A DNA stretch of 64,000 nt. It comes from an uncultured Christensenellaceae bacterium. Lineage in GTDB: Bacteria; Bacillota; Clostridia; Christensenellales; UBA3700. The DNA lies in contig CALWHJ010000001.1 of the NCBI GenBank assembly GCA_944380355.1, forward strand, positions 62,001-126,000, in the 5' to 3' direction. The stretch's first letter is position 1; every line of letters starts with the position of its first letter. This document shows, piece by piece, positions 35,922 through 45,800 of this stretch. The position numbers and the translations under genes are program-made. The notes under the pieces are model-generated. The model saw only the letters and a program-made list of their open reading frames with translations. It made no database searches and was not told the DNA's origin.

Positions 35922-36264
35922 ACACTCTGAAAGCGTCCTCTATATGGTTTACTTCTCCCCTCAGCACTTCGACTACGTCGAAACGGCAAGGACAATTCAA
36001 CCGACCGTTTTTTACGATATACGCTTGTGCCGTCCTCACGATACTTCGTATTTTCGACGGCGTTACTGCCTCTGCGGGAGTACCGAATAACGTATTTTCT
36101 CTTGACTTTACTTCTACGAATACCAGTGTGCCTTTTTTCTCGCACACGATATCTATTTCACCTGTTTTGCAAGCAAAATTCCTCTCTAAAATATTGTACC
36201 CGTGTCGCTTAAGATAGTGCGCCGCGATATTTTCGCCCTCTATGCCAAATCTTCTGTTATTCAT
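35920..36264 (-). CDS. yraN: YraN-family (UPF0102) nuclease-fold protein
   Basis: 114 residues from ATG 36264 (a TTG two codons upstream is less likely). Holliday-junction-resolvase-like fold with G-x-GE near 6-9, then TGEIDIVCEKKGTLVFVEVKSR, the D-ExK nuclease motif. In-vivo role unclear; linked to DNA processing. Overlaps the rnhB end by 8 nt, a conserved pairing. Confidence 0.92.
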   Translation of the reverse strand: MNNRRFGIEGENIAAHYLKRHGYNILERNFACKTGEIDIVCEKKGTLVFVEVKSRENTLFGTPAEAVTPSKIRSIVRTAQAYIVKNGRLNCPCRFDVVEVLRGEVNHIEDAFRV

Positions 36265-36886
36265 TGACAAAATGTTTGATAAAACTCTTTCTGTGTATCG
36301 GGCAAGGTCCTACGGTTTTGAGTGCCTCGATATGTTTTGCCGAGCCGTAACCTTTGTTGTCCTTAAAACCGTACTCGGGATATTTCTCGTCAATCTCGCG
36401 CATATATCTGTCTCTTGCAACCTTTGCAAGAATCGAAGCGCAAGCAATCGAGTAACTCTTAGCATCGCCCTTTATTATTGCTTCTACGTGATATTTGCAA
36501 TCGGGATTTACCGCGTCGATAAGTACTATATCAGGCGCTACGTCGAGAGAATTTATAGCATTTGTCATACAGCGTTTTGTAGCTTGCAAAATGTTGATTT
36601 CGTCTATAATTTTTTCGTCCGCCCACTCGATTCTGTAAGCTATCGCTTTTTCTTTTATTTTGTCGAAAAGAACTTCTCTGTTTTTCTCCGAAACTTTCTT
36701 CGAATCGTTGACGCCCTGAATGATATCCTCGTCATTCAAAGGCATTATTACGCTTGCGACAACCACGGGACCCGCAAGCGGTCCTCTTCCCACTTCATCG
36801 ACACCCGCAATATATTTTGCACCGTCCGCAATATGTTTTTTCTCGTATTCGAGCATTGTGAAAGTATCGTGTTTTGACCTTGCCAC
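36257..36886 (-). CDS. rnhB: Ribonuclease HII
   Basis: 209 residues. DEVGRGPLAGPVV near 29-41 supplies the first two acidic residues; the others are in VLIDAVNPDC and ASILAKVARD. Removes RNA from RNA-DNA hybrids and ribonucleotides from DNA. It abuts rbgA with no gap (rbgA stop at 36887). Confidence 0.96.
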   Translation of the reverse strand: MARSKHDTFTMLEYEKKHIADGAKYIAGVDEVGRGPLAGPVVVASVIMPLNDEDIIQGVNDSKKVSEKNREVLFDKIKEKAIAYRIEWADEKIIDEINILQATKRCMTNAINSLDVAPDIVLIDAVNPDCKYHVEAIIKGDAKSYSIACASILAKVARDRYMREIDEKYPEYGFKDNKGYGSAKHIEALKTVGPCPIHRKSFIKHFVNE

Positions 36887-37747
36887 TTACAGTATCTCCT
36901 TTTCTTCTTCGGGAAAATCTAACATAATTTTTCCGAGTTTTTGTCCTCTGAATTCGCTTATGAGAGCCTTTGCCGTACGCTCGTAGTCATAGCCTCTTTT
37001 ACCCAAAAGATAACCCCTGTTTTGTGCTATTTTATCAAAGGCTTCTACATTGTCTTCGGGTATACTTTCGAGCTTGTATCTGTCCAGAAAATCCTGAGTT
37101 TTGTTTTGACGGAAATAATTGATAATCTCTATCGCAAGCTCGTCGTAAGGCACGATATCGTCTTTGATTGAGCCTATAAACGCTAAGTGCAAAGCCTTTT
37201 GCTGGTCCTCGAAAGCGGGAGGCACCGCGCCGGGGGTATCCAAAAGCTCTACTCCCTCGGCAAGACTGACCCACTGCTTGCCGCGCGTTACTCCGGGACG
37301 GTTGCCCGTAATAGTCTTTTTGCTGGCGCAAAGGCTGTTGATAAGCGTGGATTTGCCTGTATTAGGCACACCCACAACCATAGCCCTTATACTCTTCTTC
37401 GCGCCCTTTTGTGCGTATTTTTCTATTACTTCGGCGTTGATTTTTTTGAGTTTGTCGATTATAAGCCCGCGCTGTTTTCCCGACACGTTGTCCGCGGCAA
37501 TAAAGTTTTTACCTTGCTGTGAAAAAGCTTTCGTCCACTTCTTGATATCCTCTTGTTCGACAAGGTCGCTCTTGCCGATAATATAGAGTACGGGCTTGTT
37601 TTTGATTAGCTCGTCAAACTTGGGATTGATACACGAAGATATGGCGCGCGCATCCAATACGTATATAATGCAATCGACTTGTTTTACCGCTTCTTGCATC
37701 ATACGCATAGCCTTTGTCATATGTCCCGGGTACCACTGTATATGCAT
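36887..37747 (-). CDS. rbgA: Ribosome biogenesis GTPase RbgA (YlqF)
   Basis: 286 residues from ATG 37747, overlapping the DUF1292 stop by 1 nt (TGATG). Circularly permuted GTPase: N-terminal WYPGHM, then the G4 position (58-61), G1 GVPNTGKST near 123-131, G3 DTPG near 170. It assembles the 50S subunit. Odd: G4 reads GKSD instead of NKxD (Asn replaced by Gly), which should weaken guanine binding. The rest is canonical. Confidence 0.94.
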   Translation of the reverse strand: MHIQWYPGHMTKAMRMMQEAVKQVDCIIYVLDARAISSCINPKFDELIKNKPVLYIIGKSDLVEQEDIKKWTKAFSQQGKNFIAADNVSGKQRGLIIDKLKKINAEVIEKYAQKGAKKSIRAMVVGVPNTGKSTLINSLCASKKTITGNRPGVTRGKQWVSLAEGVELLDTPGAVPPAFEDQQKALHLAFIGSIKDDIVPYDELAIEIINYFRQNKTQDFLDRYKLESIPEDNVEAFDKIAQNRGYLLGKRGYDYERTAKALISEFRGQKLGKIMLDFPEEEKEIL

Positions 37748-38049
37748 CAATTCTGCCCCTCTTCAAACATTCTGTCGTATATATCGAATACCTCGTAAAT
37801 TACGTTGTCGTCCTCTACGATGGTTACTTTCTGCTTCTTTTCGTCTATTTTGAAGACCATACCGCCGTTGTCAAAGTTGCCTGCTTCAAAGTCTTCCTTG
37901 CGCATCAGTATCGCATAAAGCGAATTGTCGAAAGGTACGAGAGCCATTTGTTCGAAAGCCTCTATTTCTCCCGTTTCGTCGCTTTTAAGATATACTGTTT
38001 CGCTGTTTTCTTCGTCGAGCAGTTGCTCAATGGCGTTTTTGTATTCCAT
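37747..38049 (-). CDS. DUF1292-family small acidic protein
   Basis: 100 residues, acidic, with the DUF1292 pattern (ETVYLKSDETGEIEAFEQMALVPFDNSLYAIL ... is split by the family motif FDNSLYAILM). Function unknown; such proteins often sit with ribosome or tRNA genes in Firmicutes. AAGGAG precedes ATG 38049. It lies 2 nt after trmD and overlaps rbgA by 1 nt. Confidence 0.82.
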   Translation of the reverse strand: MEYKNAIEQLLDEENSETVYLKSDETGEIEAFEQMALVPFDNSLYAILMRKEDFEAGNFDNGGMVFKIDEKKQKVTIVEDDNVIYEVFDIYDRMFEEGQN

Positions 38050-38051
38050 AA

Positions 38052-38801
38052 TTACTCCTTGCCGTCCTTTTTCGCGCTTTTGTTTTTCCCTTTTTTCTTA
38101 TTCTCCGTCAAAGGGTCGCTGTCTGGGAAAAGCGCGTAATACAAATCAGGACGTCTTTCTTTGGTAATTTCGAGCTGTTTTCTGTATCTCCACTCTTTGA
38201 TATCCTTGTGATTGCCGCTCAAAAGCACGTCAGGGACATCTAGTCCGCAAAAACTCTTAGGGCGCGTATACTGAGGATATTCCAACAGTCCGTCCGAAAA
38301 GCTCTCCTCGCTCGTCGATTCGCTGGAGCCAAGCACTCCTTCGACGTATCTCGACACGGCATTGATAAGCACCATTGCGGGCAATTCTCCGCCTGTCAAT
38401 ACGTAATCTCCTATGGATACTTCCTCGTCTATATCGAGCTCTATAATTCTCTCGTCTATACCCTCGTAACTTCCGCATACGAGCAAAAGGCTTTGCTCTT
38501 TGGCAAGTCTTTCGACCATAGACTGATTGAGCGTCTTGCCCTTAGGGGACATATAAATTCTACGCACTTTATGCTCGGGGTCGAGAGCGTTTATCGTATC
38601 GTGCAAGGGCTGAGGAGTCATAACCATTCCTGCGCCTCCGCCAAAAGGGGTATCGTCCGTTTTGTGGTGCTTGTCAGTGGTATAATCACGGATATTAACG
38701 GCATTGACTTCGATAAGACCCTTTTGTTGCGCCTTGCCGAGTATACCTATATCCAGTCCCGAAAACATCTCGGGAAAAATTGTAGCCACCTGAATTTTCA
38801 T
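38052..38801 (-). CDS. trmD: tRNA (guanine-37-N1)-methyltransferase TrmD
   Basis: 249 residues; the usual ~240 plus a Lys-rich tail. SPOUT knot with DTPFGGGAGMVM near 49-60, CGSYEGIDERI near 109-119 and YVLTGGELPAMVLI near 132-145. Makes m1G37, preventing frameshifts. Odd: no Shine-Dalgarno in front of ATG 38801, and a GC-rich terminator ends a few nt upstream, so its expression must depend on read-through, coupling or another initiation mode. Confidence 0.97.
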   Translation of the reverse strand: MKIQVATIFPEMFSGLDIGILGKAQQKGLIEVNAVNIRDYTTDKHHKTDDTPFGGGAGMVMTPQPLHDTINALDPEHKVRRIYMSPKGKTLNQSMVERLAKEQSLLLVCGSYEGIDERIIELDIDEEVSIGDYVLTGGELPAMVLINAVSRYVEGVLGSSESTSEESFSDGLLEYPQYTRPKSFCGLDVPDVLLSGNHKDIKEWRYRKQLEITKERRPDLYYALFPDSDPLTENKKKGKNKSAKKDGKE

Positions 38802-38805
38802 ATCT

Positions 38806-38831
38806 TAAAAAATAAGGGAGCATACGCTCCC
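38806..38831 (-). terminator. Intrinsic terminator between rimM and trmD
   Basis: GGGAGC-GTAT-GCTCCC followed by TTATTTTTT on the minus strand. It ends 5 nt before the trmD ATG and starts right after the rimM stop. Confidence 0.8.
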
Positions 38832-38838
38832 GTTTTGT

Positions 38839-39342
38839 CTACTCCTCATAAACCGCGAGGTCGTCGAAAGCCTCTGTATCGAGTACGATTTTTTTGTCCG
38901 CAACACTCACCTCTTTGAGTATTCTGTCGATTGCGGGCACCATTGCGTTTCCCTTTGCCGTAGATATTACGTACACGTCCGCCGCGCCGTATTGCAATAC
39001 GTCGGTAAGTCTGCCTATACGCACGTCGTCAGTATAGACATCGCAGCCGACTACGTCCACGATAAAATATCTGTCTTTGGGCAATTTTACCGCGTCCTCT
39101 CTGTCGACCTCTATATCCTTGCCCCTCAAAAGCTCCGCAGAATTTCTATCGTCGACTCCCTTGAGTTTGACGAATACGCCGTTGGGCAAAACTTTTGCCG
39201 ACTGTACGTCATATTCTTTTTTATCGACAAAGACTTTTTTAAGACGCGTAAAACGCGCCGCATCGTCTGTAAGAGGGCTTACTTTCACTTCCCCTCTTAC
39301 GCCTTGCGGTTTGGCTATATTGCCTATTACCAGCCTATCCAT
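38839..39342 (-). CDS. rimM: Ribosome maturation factor RimM
   Basis: 167 residues: RimM N-domain (IGNIAKPQGVRGEVKV near 6-21) and PRC-barrel C-domain (DRYFIVDVVGCDVYTD near 95). Helps assemble the 30S head. The start overlaps the khpA stop by 1 nt (TAATG), so it is translationally coupled to it. Confidence 0.95.
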   Translation of the reverse strand: MDRLVIGNIAKPQGVRGEVKVSPLTDDAARFTRLKKVFVDKKEYDVQSAKVLPNGVFVKLKGVDDRNSAELLRGKDIEVDREDAVKLPKDRYFIVDVVGCDVYTDDVRIGRLTDVLQYGAADVYVISTAKGNAMVPAIDRILKEVSVADKKIVLDTEAFDDLAVYEE

Positions 39343-39575
39343 TATCTTTCGATTATCTCTACGGATACTTTCTTGCTGTCCTTTCCGCTTCCTGCCTTGA
39401 CAATCGTGCGGATAGCCTTGGCAATTCTGCCTTGCTTGCCGATGATCTTGCCTATTTCGTCCTTGTCAGCATAGATATTGATTACGTTGATACCGTCCTC
39501 TACCTGCGACGAAACTTCGAAAGCGTCCTTATTGTCGACGAGCTCGCCGACGATAAATCTTACCAATTCTTCCAT
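39342..39575 (-). CDS. khpA: KH-domain RNA-binding protein KhpA
   Basis: 77 residues, a single KH domain with the GxxG loop in GKIIGKQGRIAKAIRT near 50-65. Small RNA-binding protein that pairs with KhpB in Firmicutes. GAGAGG precedes ATG 39575. The gene lies between rpsP and rimM, its conserved position. Confidence 0.94.
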   Translation of the reverse strand: MEELVRFIVGELVDNKDAFEVSSQVEDGINVINIYADKDEIGKIIGKQGRIAKAIRTIVKAGSGKDSKKVSVEIIER

Positions 39576-39587
39576 AAATCCTCTCGA

Positions 39588-39833
39588 TTACTTGATGATT
39601 TCCTGCTTCTTGAGAAGACTTCTGACGGTATCGGTGGGTTGTGCGCCTACGCCGAGCCAGTAGTTTGCCTTTTCGCTGTCGATTTTTACTTCAGCGGGTT
39701 GCTTGGTAGCGTCGTAGTAACCTATGTTGTCAAGATATTGTCCGTCTCTTGCCTTTCTGCTGTCGATAGCAACGATACGGTAAAAAGGTGCCTTCTTTGC
39801 GCCCATTCTGGTAAGTCTGAGTTTTACTGCCAT
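39588..39833 (-). CDS. rpsP: 30S ribosomal protein bS16
   Basis: 81 residues. The N-terminal [20 protein letters not shown] and [10 protein letters not shown]-like stretch are diagnostic. AAGGAG sits 9 nt before ATG 39833. The 150 nt between it and ffh are AT-rich with a TATAAT near 39882, so it may have a separate promoter. Confidence 0.97.
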   Translation of the reverse strand: MAVKLRLTRMGAKKAPFYRIVAIDSRKARDGQYLDNIGYYDATKQPAEVKIDSEKANYWLGVGAQPTDTVRSLLKKQEIIK

Positions 39834-39985
39834 AATATTTTTCTCCTTTGCTCCCTTGCGGGTAAATTTTATTTCGTTATTATTATATATTGATTAATAT
39901 TTTAATCTTTAAATCGGATATATTTGCTTTTATATTGAGTTGTTGCGCCGCGCATTGCGTCTTTTTATACCGCTTATTTTATGAT

Positions 39986-41314
39986 TTAAAAAGGAAATCT
40001 CATTCCTCTCATACCGCCCCTCTTTGTCATCTTCTGCATCATCTCCTGCGTCTGGGAGAATTGCTTGAGAAGAGAGTTGATATCCTGAACGGTAGTGCCG
40101 CTTCCTGCGGCAATCCTCTTTTTCTGCGACGACTTGATTATGTCGGGGTTTTGTCTTTCCTTGGGCGTCATCGACTGAATAATAGCCTTCGACTTGGCAA
40201 TTTTCGTTTCATCGACTTCCATATTCTTGCCGTTCAGCTTGCCCGCAAGTCCGGGTATCATAGAAAGCATCTGCGACATATCGCCCATATTCTTCATCTT
40301 GTCCATCTGCACGAGATAATCTTCGAGAGTAAAAGAATTGTTTTTCATCTTCTTTTGCATCTCGAGAGCTTCCTCTTCGCTGAAAGCCGCCTGCGCCTTT
40401 TCGATAAGCGTGAGCACGTCTCCCATACCGAGTATTCTCGATGCCATTCTGTCGGGATAGAATATCTCTATATCGCTGAGCTTTTCGCCTACGCCGCAAA
40501 ACTTGATTGGCTTGCCCGTAACCGCTCTGATAGAGAGTGCCGCACCGCCTCTGGTGTCGCCGTCGAGCTTGGTAAGCACCACGCCCGTAACGTCCATTAC
40601 CTCGTTGAATTTGCTTGCTACGTTTACGGCGTCCTGACCCGTCATTGCGTCTACGACGAGCAATATTTCAGAGGGATTGAAAGACTTTTTGAGCCCCTTG
40701 ATTTCGTCCATAAGCTCTTCGTCGATATGCAGTCTTCCCGCGGTATCCACGATGAGGACGTCGTTGCCGTTGTGCTCCGCCTCTTTGAGAGCTTCTTTGA
40801 CTATTTTCTGAGGATTGATTTGTCCCTTTTCGAATACGGGTACGTTGGCGTTTTTACCTACTACCTGCAACTGTTTGATAGCCGCAGGACGATATATGTC
40901 ACACGCTACGAGCAAAGGATTTTTGCCCTGCTTTCTGAGCATAACAGCCAGCTTGCCGCACATAGTAGTCTTACCGCTTCCCTGAAGTCCGCACATAAGG
41001 ATTATCGTAGGGGGCTTGTCGGCAATATTGATTTTGCTGTGCGTGCCGCCCATAATTCTTATAAGCTCTTCGTTGACGACTTTGATAACCTGCTGAGTAG
41101 GATTGAGTCCTTTGAGTATATCGTCGCCTACGGCTTTTTGACTTACGTTGTTGATAAATTCTTTGACAACGGTGAGATTTACGTCCGCCTCGAGAAGGGC
41201 TATACGTACTTCGCGCATCGCCTGCTTGACTTCAAGTTCGGTCAGCTTACCTTTGTTTTTCAACTTGGAAAAGATATGATTGAGTTTTTCGCTGAGTCCG
41301 CTGAAAGCTCCCAT
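39986..41314 (-). CDS. ffh: Signal recognition particle protein Ffh
   Basis: 442 residues: N domain, GTPase domain with GLQGSGKTT near 106-114 and DTAGR near 189, and the Met-rich M domain (about 300-442) ending in MRGMRFPF. Binds signal sequences and 4.5S/SRP RNA, which is not seen in this window. GAGGAGG precedes ATG 41314. 12 nt after ylxM. Confidence 0.97.
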   Translation of the reverse strand: MGAFSGLSEKLNHIFSKLKNKGKLTELEVKQAMREVRIALLEADVNLTVVKEFINNVSQKAVGDDILKGLNPTQQVIKVVNEELIRIMGGTHSKINIADKPPTIILMCGLQGSGKTTMCGKLAVMLRKQGKNPLLVACDIYRPAAIKQLQVVGKNANVPVFEKGQINPQKIVKEALKEAEHNGNDVLIVDTAGRLHIDEELMDEIKGLKKSFNPSEILLVVDAMTGQDAVNVASKFNEVMDVTGVVLTKLDGDTRGGAALSIRAVTGKPIKFCGVGEKLSDIEIFYPDRMASRILGMGDVLTLIEKAQAAFSEEEALEMQKKMKNNSFTLEDYLVQMDKMKNMGDMSQMLSMIPGLAGKLNGKNMEVDETKIAKSKAIIQSMTPKERQNPDIIKSSQKKRIAAGSGTTVQDINSLLKQFSQTQEMMQKMTKRGGMRGMRFPF

Positions 41315-41326
41315 TTTTCCTCCTCG

Positions 41327-41650
41327 CTATTCGACAAGCACGTCGATAGCCTCTTTTAGTTTTTGTCTTTGTGCGGGCGCGCTGTCTTCGATAACTTCTT
41401 CGATTAGAGCTTTTACCTTTTGCGTCTTTTTGACGAGAGAGAGTTTTTCTTCGTAAAACTGAAGCTGTTTTTCCGCTCTTTTCAATGCGTCTCTAACTCC
41501 TTGCGGGGATATGTTGTGTTCTTCCGCGAGTTCGCTCAAAGACATATCGAGATTGTAATACCCGTCTATAAGTTCCCTCTGATAATCCGTCAGAAGGCTA
41601 CCGTAATAATCGTTGTACAGGCTTATAAACAGTTTTTCTCTCTTTTCCAT
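41327..41650 (-). CDS. ylxM: YlxM (UPF0122) sigma-factor-like HTH protein
   Basis: 107 residues: sigma70 region-4-like HTH (LSELAEEHNISPQGVRDALKRAE near 36-58). Known to sit with ffh and to modulate SRP function in streptococci. No Shine-Dalgarno is visible before ATG 41650; the promoter lies 43 nt upstream. Confidence 0.93.
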   Translation of the reverse strand: MEKREKLFISLYNDYYGSLLTDYQRELIDGYYNLDMSLSELAEEHNISPQGVRDALKRAEKQLQFYEEKLSLVKKTQKVKALIEEVIEDSAPAQRQKLKEAIDVLVE

Positions 41651-41692
41651 AGCTATAAAGTATTTCTACTTGTTAAAGTATTTTGCCTTTAC

Positions 41693-41721
41693 ATACTAGC
41701 ACGAAAGATTTTGCCTGTCAA
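41693..41721 (-). promoter_or_regulatory. ylxM-ffh promoter
   Basis: TTGACA (41721-41716), 17-nt spacer, TAGTAT (41698-41693) on the minus strand. Confidence 0.7.
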
Positions 41722-41759
41722 CGGTTTTTGCATCATAAATTATTTTTATCGCTCTTGAA

Positions 41760-41823
41760 TTTACCGCGAATGTCCGAACACTTACGCAACGAAACTCGAT
41801 ACCGTCAAGGACATTCGAGTAAA
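41760..41823. repeat. Inverted repeat after ftsY
   Basis: TTTAC-cg-CGAATGTCC (41760-41775) pairs with GGACATTCG-ag-GTAAA (41809-41823) across a ~33-nt loop. There is no U-tract, so it is not a standard terminator. Confidence 0.6.
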
Positions 41824-41843
41824 TGCGCAGGTATGCTGTTTAA

Positions 41844-42737
41844 TCAAAAGAGTTCTTCGATAAAGAATTTTGCGTCGAATTCGAGCAAATCGTCGATACC
41901 CTCGCCCACACCGATAAAGCATACGGGCAACTCTTTTTCTACCGAAATTGCAAATACTACTCCGCCCTTTGCCGTACCGTCGAGCTTGTTGAGAATAATA
42001 CCGTCCATATCTATTATCTCGTCAAAAGCTTCTACCTGAGAAAGCGCGTTTTGTCCCGTCGTCGCGTCGATTACGATATATGTGCGATAATCGCATTCGG
42101 GGAATTCTCTGCCTACTACCTTATTGATTTTACCCAGCTCGTTCATAAGGTTTTTCTTATTCTGAAGTCTGCCCGCAGTATCTATGAGAAGTACGTCCGT
42201 ACCCTTTGCTTTGACTGACTTGATAGCATCGAAAACAACCGCTGCGGGGTCGCTGCCCTCTTCGTGTTTGATAATACGCACCTTTGCGCGCTCCGCCCAT
42301 ACTTCGAGCTGTTCGCTTGCCGCCGCTCTGAACGTGTCTGCCGCCGCAACTACTACGCTCTTGCCCTTGTTGACGAAGTACTTTGCGAGTTTGCCTACGG
42401 CTGTGGTTTTTCCTACGCCGTTGACGCCGGCTACGAGAATTACGAGAGGATAGGAATACTCCTGTATGTCGTAATTGATAGCGTCAATCATTATGTTTTT
42501 GAGGAGCTGCTTTGCGTCCTCGGGCTTTTTGATTTTTCTCTTGTAACATTCGTCCTTGAATTCTTCGAGAATCTGTTCGGTAGCCTCTACGCCGAGGTCG
42601 GACGAGATAAGAGTGTTTTCAAGGTCTTCGTAAAATTCGTCATCGAGTTCTCTTCCCGTAAAGAGTTGATACATCTTTTTGGAAAAAGCCTCTTTCGTAC
42701 GCTTAAGTCCTGCGATTAGTTTTTCTAAAAATCCCAT
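41844..42737 (-). CDS. ftsY: SRP receptor FtsY
   Basis: 297 residues from ATG 42737, where AAGGAG lies 6 nt upstream. A short NG-only receptor without the acidic A domain, common in Firmicutes. GVNGVGKTT near 103-111, DTAGR near 183 and TKLDG-like NKLDGTAKGG near 255. Docks Ffh at the membrane. Confidence 0.96.
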   Translation of the reverse strand: MGFLEKLIAGLKRTKEAFSKKMYQLFTGRELDDEFYEDLENTLISSDLGVEATEQILEEFKDECYKRKIKKPEDAKQLLKNIMIDAINYDIQEYSYPLVILVAGVNGVGKTTAVGKLAKYFVNKGKSVVVAAADTFRAAASEQLEVWAERAKVRIIKHEEGSDPAAVVFDAIKSVKAKGTDVLLIDTAGRLQNKKNLMNELGKINKVVGREFPECDYRTYIVIDATTGQNALSQVEAFDEIIDMDGIILNKLDGTAKGGVVFAISVEKELPVCFIGVGEGIDDLLEFDAKFFIEELF

Positions 42738-42864
42738 AAATTCTCCTTCGGATTTAACCTTTAAGGCTTGCCGTATCGACGGCAATTATTGTTTAGATTG
42801 TCATAGGCACTTACTTATTATAGACGCATAGGCAAAGTGCTAACCTCACGCGTCAAACGGCGCG

Positions 42865-45800
42865 TCAATCGTTTTTAGAGTGTTTGACTGCGTCGGCAAG
42901 GTTGACGGCAACTACCTTCGATACACCTTTTTCCTGCATGGTTACGCCGTACAGTCTGTCCGCAAGTTCCATCGTAGGTTTACGGTGAGTGATGACGATA
43001 AACTGAGTTTCGTTGCTGAATCTCTTGAGATACTGCGCAAACAGACCTACGTTGGCATCGTCGAGTGCCGCCTCTATTTCATCGAGTACGCAGAAAGGCA
43101 TAGCTTTGAGTTTGAGTATAGCGAAGAGAATTGCTATTGCCGTAAGAGCCTTTTCTCCACCGCTCATCAGCGTAATGGACTGAAGCTTTTTGCCGGGCGG
43201 CTCCGCCATTATCTCTATACCTGCATCGAGTTCGGATTGTCCTTCTTCGGGAGGAAGAATTTCAAGTCTACCCGTACCGCCGCCGAAGAGTTCCTTGAAT
43301 ATGATTTCAAAGTTCTTATTGATTTTCTCAAACTCCGTGGTAAACTGTTCGAGCATTTGTTTGGACAGCTGTTCGATAAGCTTTCTCAAATCGTCGGAAG
43401 TCTTTTCCAAATCCTCTATCTGCCCCGAATATTCCTGATACATACCGTCGACTTCGCGGAAGTTTTCGATTGCGCTGATGTTGACGTTGCCCATCTCCTT
43501 TTGCTCTCTCTGCAACTTCCTTATTTCCTGCTTGCACTCCTGATAATCGAAGTCTTCCATTCTCAAAGCGAGCGCGCCTTCGTAATCGAGGTCGTACTCC
43601 TCTTTGATTTTGTTTTGCAAAGCAAGCATATTTTCTTCGACTTTTTCAAGCTCGTTTTCACACTTGACTTTGTTTTCGTTGATATAAATCAACGCCGAGC
43701 TTATGCTGTCTTTCTTTTCGACAAGCTCTTTGATTTTTTCACTGAGCTTGATCTTGTATTCGTCGGCTTCGTCGATTTGTTTGGTAATCTCGTCAAGCTG
43801 CTTCTGATACTTTTCGGGAAGTTCTACGCTCTTATCGTTGGTGAGTTTGTAAATAATCTCCTCGAGGTTTCTGAGATTGTTTTTATGGTCAGTCTTCTCC
43901 TCTTCGAGCGTGTTGACATCGCTTTGCAATCTGTCTATGTTTTCCTTGAGATTTTCGAGATTCTGTTCGAGCGTGCTGCACTGTACTCGCAAATTAGAGA
44001 GTTCCTCTCCCAGCTTGTCCTTCAATTGACTCTTGAGGTCGAATTCCTCTTTGGTCTTGCTGGCTATGCTGTCTACGTTTTCTTTGAGAGCGTTGACGTC
44101 CTTGCCCTGTTCGCCCAAAATATTGAGCGCATTTTCTATTGCGTCAAGCTGATTTTCATACTCGCTCTTACCCTTTTGTCTCTCTTGCATAGAGTTAAGG
44201 TTTTCCTGTATGCTCGCAAGCACTTTGTCGAGTTTTCCGTTTTCGGTGGCAATCTGTACCTGACTGTTGCGGATATCCTCGTCGTATCCCTCGAGTTGCT
44301 CCTGATAATCGGCAAGGTCTTCTTCTGCCGTCGAGAGAAGCTTTTCTATCTTCTGCTTTTCTACAGCGTAATCTTTAAGACGCTGTTCGTCCTCTGCGAT
44401 AAGTCTTTCATACGAAAGCACTCTCGCGCTCGAAGCCTTCTGCGAACCGCCGCTAATCGAACCTGTAGTACTCAGCACGTCGCCTTTCAATGTAACTATA
44501 CGCACGGCATATCTGTACTTTCTGGCTATCGAAGTAGCGTTGTCGATATTGTCTACTATAAGAGTACGCCCGAGCAATGAGGAAAATACGTTGTCGTATT
44601 TTGAGTCGTATTTTATGAGTTTGCTTGCGACGCCCAAACATCCGTGCTCCCTGAGGATAGAGGAAAATTCTCTCTCGAGTTCTCTGGGCTTTACGCTGGT
44701 AAGCGGCAGGAAGGTAAGTCGTCCGTACTGTCTTTCTCTCAGATATGCGATTACGTACTTTGCGTCCTCTTCGTTGGAAACTACTACGTTCTGAAGCGAC
44801 GCACCCAAAGCCGTCTCTATCGCCGTCTCGTAATCCTTAGGTACGTTGACGAGGTCGGATACAACGCCGAGTATTCTCGATTTGAGTTCGCGGTTGAGTT
44901 CGGCGTCTCCCATAAGCGACCTTAGAGTAAAGTTGCCGTACTCGCGTCTTAAGCTCTTGTTTGTTTCAAGACGCTGTCTTGCGACAGACATATCCGCATT
45001 GAGTTCGCTCGCGCGGCTTCTCGCTCTGTCCTGTTCTTCCTGAAGCTGGCGGACTTCGCTCATAACTTCGTTACGGCTTATGACAAGTCTGTTGAGGTCG
45101 TTTTTCATATTGACGAGATTTTTCTCGTGCTCGCGCTTTGTCTCCTCATAAGTCTTTATCGCCTTGTCATAACTGTCTATCTCGGAGTTAAGTTCGGCAA
45201 TACGCGTGAGAATAAATTCTCTCTGTGTGGTAAACTTACTTATATCGACCTTTGTTTCGCCCTCTTTCTGAAGCGCGTTGAGCAAGTCCTGATTAGCACT
45301 CTTTATCTTCTGGTCTCTGTCGACTATTTCGTTGACGAGCGCTATGTAATTATTGTTGCACTCCGCGTATTTCTTGTCGGACGCCTTTTTGTCCTCGGCA
45401 GTCATATTGTACTGCTCTTTGAGCGTTTTGAGCTCTCTGTTTTTTTCTTCGAGATTTTTCTCGCTCTGCGTAAGCCTTTGCAGGCACTGGGATTTCTGCT
45501 CTTGCAGGTTGTTTACTCTCTCCTGCATAGTCAGTCCCTGACCTCTTATGTTTTCGGCTTTTACGGCTATATCGGTACGCTTGTCCCTCAGCTTGGTGAG
45601 CATAACGTCGATATTGTTTAGCTCCATATTCTTGAGGTCGTATTCTCTGTTGTTGTTGTCAGCCTCAATGCTCTTTGCCTCCAGCTCTTGCGTAAAGCCT
45701 TCGAGTCTTGTCCTGATTTTTACTTTGACGCTCTCGTGGTTTTCAAACTGATATACGTATTCGTTTGCTTCGAGCACCTTGAGTCGGTCTCTCGTCTCGA

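Noticed and set aside
42880-44580. Long plus-strand frame opposite smc
   Set aside because: Antisense to the coiled-coil region of smc, with codon-driven hydrophobic bias only.
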